A stretch of 64,000 nucleotides of DNA from Cacajao melanocephalus (lineage: Eukaryota; Chordata; Mammalia; Primates; Pitheciidae): contig CAUYLG010044420.1 in NCBI GenBank assembly GCA_963573385.1, positions 62,001-126,000 on the forward strand, written 5' to 3'. Positions within the stretch are counted from its first letter, which is position 1; each line of letters opens with the position of its first letter. The position numbers and the translations under genes are program-made. Positions 58,909-64,000 of the stretch are shown here, piece by piece. The notes beneath the pieces are model-generated. The model did no database searches and was not told the DNA's origin. It saw nothing but the letters and a program-made list of their open reading frames with translations.

Positions 58909-59338
58909 AGTATTTCTTTTTTCTTTTTAAAAAAACTTTTTTCTGGTCCAGGATCCAAATCCGTGATCACACATTACATTGGGTTATCTTGTCTCTTTAA
59001 AACCTCTTCTTAAATCTGGAACTTTGCCTTTCACGACCCTGCCCCTTGAAGAGTACAGGCCACTTTTTTTGTAGAATCTCCCTTACGTTGGATTTGTGTG
59101 ATGCTTCCTGTGGTTAGGTTCAGGTTATTATTTGCTGTTTATTACAGTTACATGTCCTGCTCCTGAAAGGAGGCATGTGAACTTGTTGTCGTTCTTGTTG
59201 ATCTGGTACTCTTACTGCAGGGAGAAAGTTCTGAACATATACCCCTATTCTACATGTTTTCCTGAATTACAGTTGTACTCTTACACTGATGTTATATCCA
59301 TCATAAAACATTCCAGAAATACAAAATTTAGAAGGGAT

Positions 59339-59662
59339 TATTTATTTATTTATTTATTCATTCATTCATTCATTTATTGAGACAGAGTCTTGCTGTGTTG
59401 CCCAGGCTGGAGTGCAGTGGTATGGTGTTGGCTCACTGCAACCTCCACCTCTTGAGTTCAAGCAGTTCTCATGTCTCAGCCTCTGGCGTAGCTGTGACTA
59501 CGGGCCTGAGCCACCACCCCCTGCTAATTTTTTTGTATTTTCGTAGAGACAAGGTTTCAACATGTTGTCTAGGCTGATCTCGGACTCTTGAGCTCAGACA
59601 GTCTGTCTGCCTTGGCCTCCCAAAGTGCTAGGATTACAGGCGTGAGCTGCCGTGCCCTGCCC
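59339..59662 (-). mobile_element. Alu with TTTA/TTCA tail
   Basis: The tail at 59339-59376 is a tetranucleotide microsatellite. Diverged right arm. Confidence 0.92.
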
Positions 59663-59911
59663 TAGGGAGGGATAAATATTTATTAACATATTCATATACA
59701 TGAAAAAAGATATATACACACACATACTCATATATGCATCCACGTATACGTATGCTTAGATGATGTGTTGTTTTCTTCAAGTAGCCCAGTGCTGGAGGCT
59801 TCTGCAGTAAACAGCAGTTGTAGTCAGCTCTCTACAGGGAAGAAAAATTCATAGCATGCTAAGTTGGGATTTCTTGATCTCTCTGTAGCTTATAGGATTT
59901 CCTGTAAAACA

Positions 59912-60230
59912 GGGGTCAGCAAACCGCAGCCTGGGACCACCAAATCTGGCCCATCTCCTATTTTGTACAGCTAGCAAGCTAAGAATATTTTGCTACATTT
60001 TTAATTGTTGAAGATAATCAAAATGCTATTATTTTGAAACATACAGAATTTATGACATTCAAATTTCAGGTCCATAAGTAAAGTTTTCTTGAAATACCCA
60101 TGTTCATATTTTATTGAAATAGCCATGTCCGTTTTTTGTAAACAGCACCGCAGTAGAAGAGTGCTATGTAGCCCGCATGCCTAAAATATTTATTATATGC
60201 CCTGTTACAGAAAAAGCCTGCCAACTCTTA
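59912..60230 (-). mobile_element. hAT-type DNA element
   Basis: AGGGGTCAGCAAACC at one end is mirrored by GCCTGCCAACTC at the other, the terminal inverted repeat of a MER-type hAT element. Confidence 0.75.
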
Positions 60231-60244
60231 CTCTAATACCCTCT

Positions 60245-60490
60245 CATTAAGGAAACTAACACTTGTTGAATGTTATGTTCCAGGTCCTGAACTTAGCACC
60301 TTGCATTTATTAATTTAATCTTTACCACAAACCCATGAGATGTAAGCATCTTCTCAGATACCTGCTTCTAAGATACTATCTCTACCAAAGAAATGAGAAA
60401 ACTTTGAGGCTCACAGAAAAAATTTCCCCCAATTACACAACTGGCCAGTAGCATGGCTAGGATTTGAAAGCAATTCTTTTGCATTTTAGT
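60245..60490 (-). mobile_element. MIR
   Basis: ACACTTGTTGAATGTTATG, CCACAAACCCATGAGATG and GAAATGAGAAAACTTTGAGG fit reverse MIR. Confidence 0.75.
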
Positions 60491-60668
60491 TGTTGGTGGC
60501 TCAGAGTCATTCCGAACTTTCAGAATTCAGGTGGCTGATGGGGTCGGGGTGGGGATCAGTGTGCGTAGCTCAGGCCACTAGACTGGTCTGAGTGTCAGGA
60601 TGGCTTTGTCCATTGCTATGTGCTTAGCACATGGGGTATGTGGCAGCTGCTTATGAAGAGTTGTAGGG

Positions 60669-60726
60669 TGGATGGATGGATGGACGGGTGGATAGGTGGA
60701 CAGTGGACTGGTGGATGGATGGATGA
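60669..60726 (+). repeat. (GGAT)n imperfect tetranucleotide repeat
   Basis: Runs of GGATGGAT with GGAC and GGTG variants. Confidence 0.92.
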
Positions 60727-61110
60727 TGCCTAAACTCAGCAGGGAAAATGAAAGTGGAATATGGGTGTGTAGTAAGGGTTAGATACCAGACTAGATTTAT
60801 AGAAGACAGCCATTTCAAGTTGGTTAGAGCCAGAGACCCACAGTTTTAGGGAATTGGTATTGAGAAGTTGAGGAGTTAGGCCAGAGATGATGCTAAGAGC
60901 CGGAGGGTATCAGACTGACGCTTTCCTAGACGCATGTGGTAAGTGGTGACTGAACATGACACAGCTCTTTGGAAATGCCTAGACCCTTGTGTCTGTGTAC
61001 CATTGGGCACTTGCCTTCTCAGGATGGTGTCATCTTCGATTTCTGATTGCGATGGATGGGCTGGGAGCATGGGAGCATCTACTCCTAGAGCAGGCATTGT
61101 TGGCACTTAT
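60727..61110. other. No recognised feature
   Basis: Unique-looking intronic spacer. Confidence 0.45.
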
Positions 61111-61430
61111 AGGCCAGGTGCAGTGGCTCATGCCTGTAATCCCAGCACTTTGGGAGGCTGAGGCAGGCGGATCACCTGAGATCAGGAGTTCAAGACCAGC
61201 CTGGCCTACATGGCAAAACCCTGTCTCCACTAAAAAAAAAAAAAAAAAAAAAAATACAAAAATTAGCCAGGTGCAGTAGCCTGCACCTGTAATCCCAGCT
61301 ACTCTGGAGGCTGAGGCAGGAGAATCACTTGAACACATGAGGCGGAGATTGTGGTGAGCCAAGGTCATCGAGCCACTGCACTCCGGCCTAGGTGACAGAG
61401 CAAGACTCTGTCTCAAAAAACAAAACAAAA
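61111..61430 (+). mobile_element. Alu with expanded middle A-run
   Basis: The normal TACTAAAAATACAAAAATTAG link carries a run of about 23 A at 61232-61254. Both arms are otherwise intact. Confidence 0.94.
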
Positions 61431-61760
61431 CATATGTATATATGTATATTTTTTCACTATATATATATGACATAAATATATTTTTTTTCCTTAGAACATT
61501 TCAACTAAGGTTTATATCTGTTGACTACTTCCTCTCGTCCTGCTGCCCTAGAATATGAAGCGATTTGAATAGGTTTACAAAACTATATTTATGCAAATAC
61601 ATAGATTATTTTTACCTGAATAATATACTGTGTTTATCATTCTATTGCTTGCGTTTTCATTTGGTAATAGTTCAAAGAATACTTCATTGTTGATCCCTAA
61701 TACATTTAGCATAGTCTTTTTAGGTACAGTATAGTATTCTGCTGTTAAAAATATGCTGCA
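61431..61760. other. AT-rich spacer
   Basis: Contains TATA/TGTA alternating sequence at 61433-61485, then unassigned DNA into which the next Alu inserted. Confidence 0.5.
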
Positions 61761-61960
61761 GAGGTGCCAGGTGAAACAGTATGTCCACTAAAAATACAAA
61801 AATTAGCCATGCGTGGTGGTGCATGCGTGTAATCCCAGCTATTTGGGTGTCTCGGTTGAGAGTCGCTTGAGCCTGTGGGAAGTGGACGTTTCAGTGAGCC
61901 GTGTTTATGCCCCTGCCTTGCAGTCGACGGGCAACAGAGCAAGACTCTGTCCCCCAAAAA
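61761..61960 (+). mobile_element. 5'-truncated Alu with target duplication
   Basis: AAATATGCTGCA before and AAATAAATGCTGCA after the tail. Confidence 0.88.
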
Positions 61961-63584
61961 ATAAATGCTGCAAATGTAATTAGCCATTTTCCTGCTGATG
62001 GCCATTAAGGCCACTTCACAGAAAACAGTCTTTATATATACCTGCTTGTGCACATTTGCCAGTATATGTTGCAGGTCAGTACAGAGCTCTGGAACTGTTG
62101 GATAACGGGATAATAGAAACGAGGGTTTTGACTAGCCCTCCCCTTCCTGTGGTACTGGATACCCTAGGGCAATATTCACTCTCCGCTAGCTGGTCCTCTT
62201 AGCTTTCCTTCTTGTGGATATTATTTCTTTTTCTTTGTTTTTTTGGAGGTTGAGAGGGCACAGGGATGAGCTTGCTGTGATAATTGCAGGCCAAGTGTAT
62301 ACGAATCCAGGACGTCCTATCTGCTGTGTCACTGGCCCTGCAGTGGGTTTTCTTCCCTCTATTGTTGAGGGACAGATAAGACGTCCTTGCCTTACTGCTG
62401 AATTGCCTTTCAGCAGGAGGAGAGAGGGACCGGTGGCTTGCACTTCTCTAGGTCAGTGGCATGGAAAGGAGATAGAGAAGGAGTAGGAAGAGGAGAGGGC
62501 AGTGAGGTGTGTAGAGAAACCAGAAAGAATCCTGTGGACCTCAGGTTTTGAACTTGGTGGTGGAAGCATGATACTCCCTGGCTTAGAAATATTCACCGAA
62601 GCACCATGATAAAGTGGTTGGGGTTGGGGACATGGGCTTTGGAACTGGGTAGACGGTGACGAGAGCTTTGGAACTGGTAGACACATTTGGTTCGAGTCTC
62701 GTTTCTAGGCATAACCAGCTAAGTTAGTCAACCTACGCTGAATTTGATTTCCCAAAGATCCTTGAGAACTGTTCCTTAAAGGGGTAGAAGAGGATGTTCC
62801 AGAAGATAACAGATATGAAGTGCCCCCACACAGTGGAGCGCTGATTGGTAATTCTCTGCTGTATGTCAGTTGCTGAGTTTTTTGCGGAGATTGGAAAGGA
62901 TAACTGAAACGTGTTCCCGCCTTCAGAGCAAGCATGGCCTAGAAACTGCTGTGTAAGTCAGTCAGCATGAAAACAATGTTGGATGAGCCCAGACTGCTTG
63001 GAGTTTCCCTCAGTGAGAGGCACTGGGGAAAAAAAGATGACTGAATTTTCCTTTTCTCTGAAGCTTACACTGTGCCAGGGTAAATGGATATTGCAACACG
63101 CCGTTTTTGTTTTTATATAAAGTTACGCCTAATCAAAATAGTTGCATCTGATTTTCTTAGCAGTCATTGAAGGAAACACCAATTTTTTTCTTTTTTCCTC
63201 TCTTTTTTTTTTTTTTTTTTAAAGAAAGGGGGTGATCTGTCTAGCTTGTGATCTCTCTCAATATTTACCCTGTCTCTGAAGATCACCTGCCCACCTCCTT
63301 GAATTCTGGTGAAGGCAGTCCCACAAGTTTGTGTTCCACAAGTTGAATAGGAAATAGACATTCATTTTGCCCCACAAGTTCCAGCAAAAGCCCCGGTGGG
63401 GGGGGCTGACCCTTACTGGACTCCACTTGGGGCATAGCCCCATCTTTGACCTAAGTATGGCACATGGGGTTGTGCTGAAAGTGACTCCCTAGAGAAAATG
63501 AATACTGGCCAGGCAAACACAATATAGATCCTGAGTGGGCCTAGGGTGTTCTGGAATATTCTGTATCTTACAACTCAGAGAGTC
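61961..63584. other. Repeat-poor intronic block
   Basis: 1.6 kb without a named repeat except a T/C-rich run at 63183-63222. Short frames at 62214-62486 and its antisense are unsupported. Confidence 0.45.
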
Positions 63585-63740
63585 ATGCTCTGGTCAGCAG
63601 CATCAGCATCACCTGGAAGCTTACTGGAAATGTAGACTCTCAGACTCTAAGGCCCCACTGTGGGATCTCATGGATCAGGATCTGTTCTTCACAAGATTCT
63701 CCAAGCAATTCCTATGCACGTGGGAATTTGAAATGGGTGC
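63585..63740 (+). mobile_element. MER5A-type hAT element
   Basis: AGCATCAGCATCACCTGGAA, AATGTAGACTCTCAGACTC, GGATCAGGATCTGTTC and CAAGCAATTCCTATGCACG follow the element order. Confidence 0.8.
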
Positions 63741-64000
63741 AGGGCTAGAGCAAGTCAGGGAACCCTGGCCCGTATCCATCTCTTCTTCATGGCATATCCC
63801 TGTATACACCTTGGGCACTTCCATTCCCATCAGGGCACACACCATTGAAACCCTAAAGCAGTGTGTGTCAAGAGAGGCCCCACCATGATGAATTGCTTTT
63901 AGGTGTTCCTGTAGTTTTCTTTAAGTCCAGGAATCAGCATTTCCTTCGTTAGCTAGGTAAAAATAATGAGATAAAACAAAAAAGATGGTCCAGATTTTGC
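63741..64000. other. No recognised feature
   Basis: Intronic sequence to the window end. Confidence 0.45.

Larger units (their letters stand above)
58140..59150 (-). mobile_element. Old L1-like 3'UTR sequence, interrupted
   Basis: TTTTGAAATAATTTCAGATT, a TTGCAGACATGATG block and GTCCAGGATCCAAATCCGTG are common old L1-tail motifs. It contains a microsatellite and an Alu. Family not certain. Confidence 0.5.

Overview
The window is human (at least great-ape) nuclear DNA. It holds more than fifty Alu copies, primate-age and older L1 sequence, MaLR LTRs, a MADE1 element, MER5-type hAT elements and many MIR/L2 relics. It has one protein-coding landmark: the first coding exon of PTPRG (receptor-type tyrosine-protein phosphatase gamma, plus strand, human 3p14.2 from general knowledge). 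The exon encodes the start methionine and signal peptide and ends in a canonical phase-1 splice donor. The first 28 residues and the exon phase agree with what I know of human PTPRG. No other exon of any gene could be supported.

Layout. 1-31,190 is 5' flanking DNA dominated by repeats. Between 17.4 and 23.9 kb it contains an older L1 that was hit by a younger L1 in the same orientation, and both were then hit by several Alus. 31,190-37,217 contains no Alu at all. This gap holds the CpG-island promoter (about 31.4-34.3 kb), a GC-rich 5' leader with several upstream ATGs, the coding part of exon 1 (33,053-33,137), and the start of intron 1 with a second, smaller CpG-rich patch near 35.2-35.65 kb. 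37.2-64.0 kb is intron 1, with Alu, MIR, L2, MaLR, Tigger and hAT insertions separated by repeat-poor blocks that could hold cis-regulatory DNA.

Reading the locus as a unit: transcription should start in the CpG island, with no clear consensus TATA box, and cross a leader whose upstream ORFs could restrain translation. One of these is a 154-codon frame that is in phase with the main CDS but closed by a TGA. Exon 1 then splices out of this window into exon 2. Structural curiosities include a tandem Alu insertion sharing one target site, a Tigger/Alu chimeric duplication, a GAA-rich purine tract, and a G-quadruplex-capable motif in the leader. I found no unknown gene system. The ORFs other than exon 1 are repeat-derived or simply open because the DNA is GC-rich.
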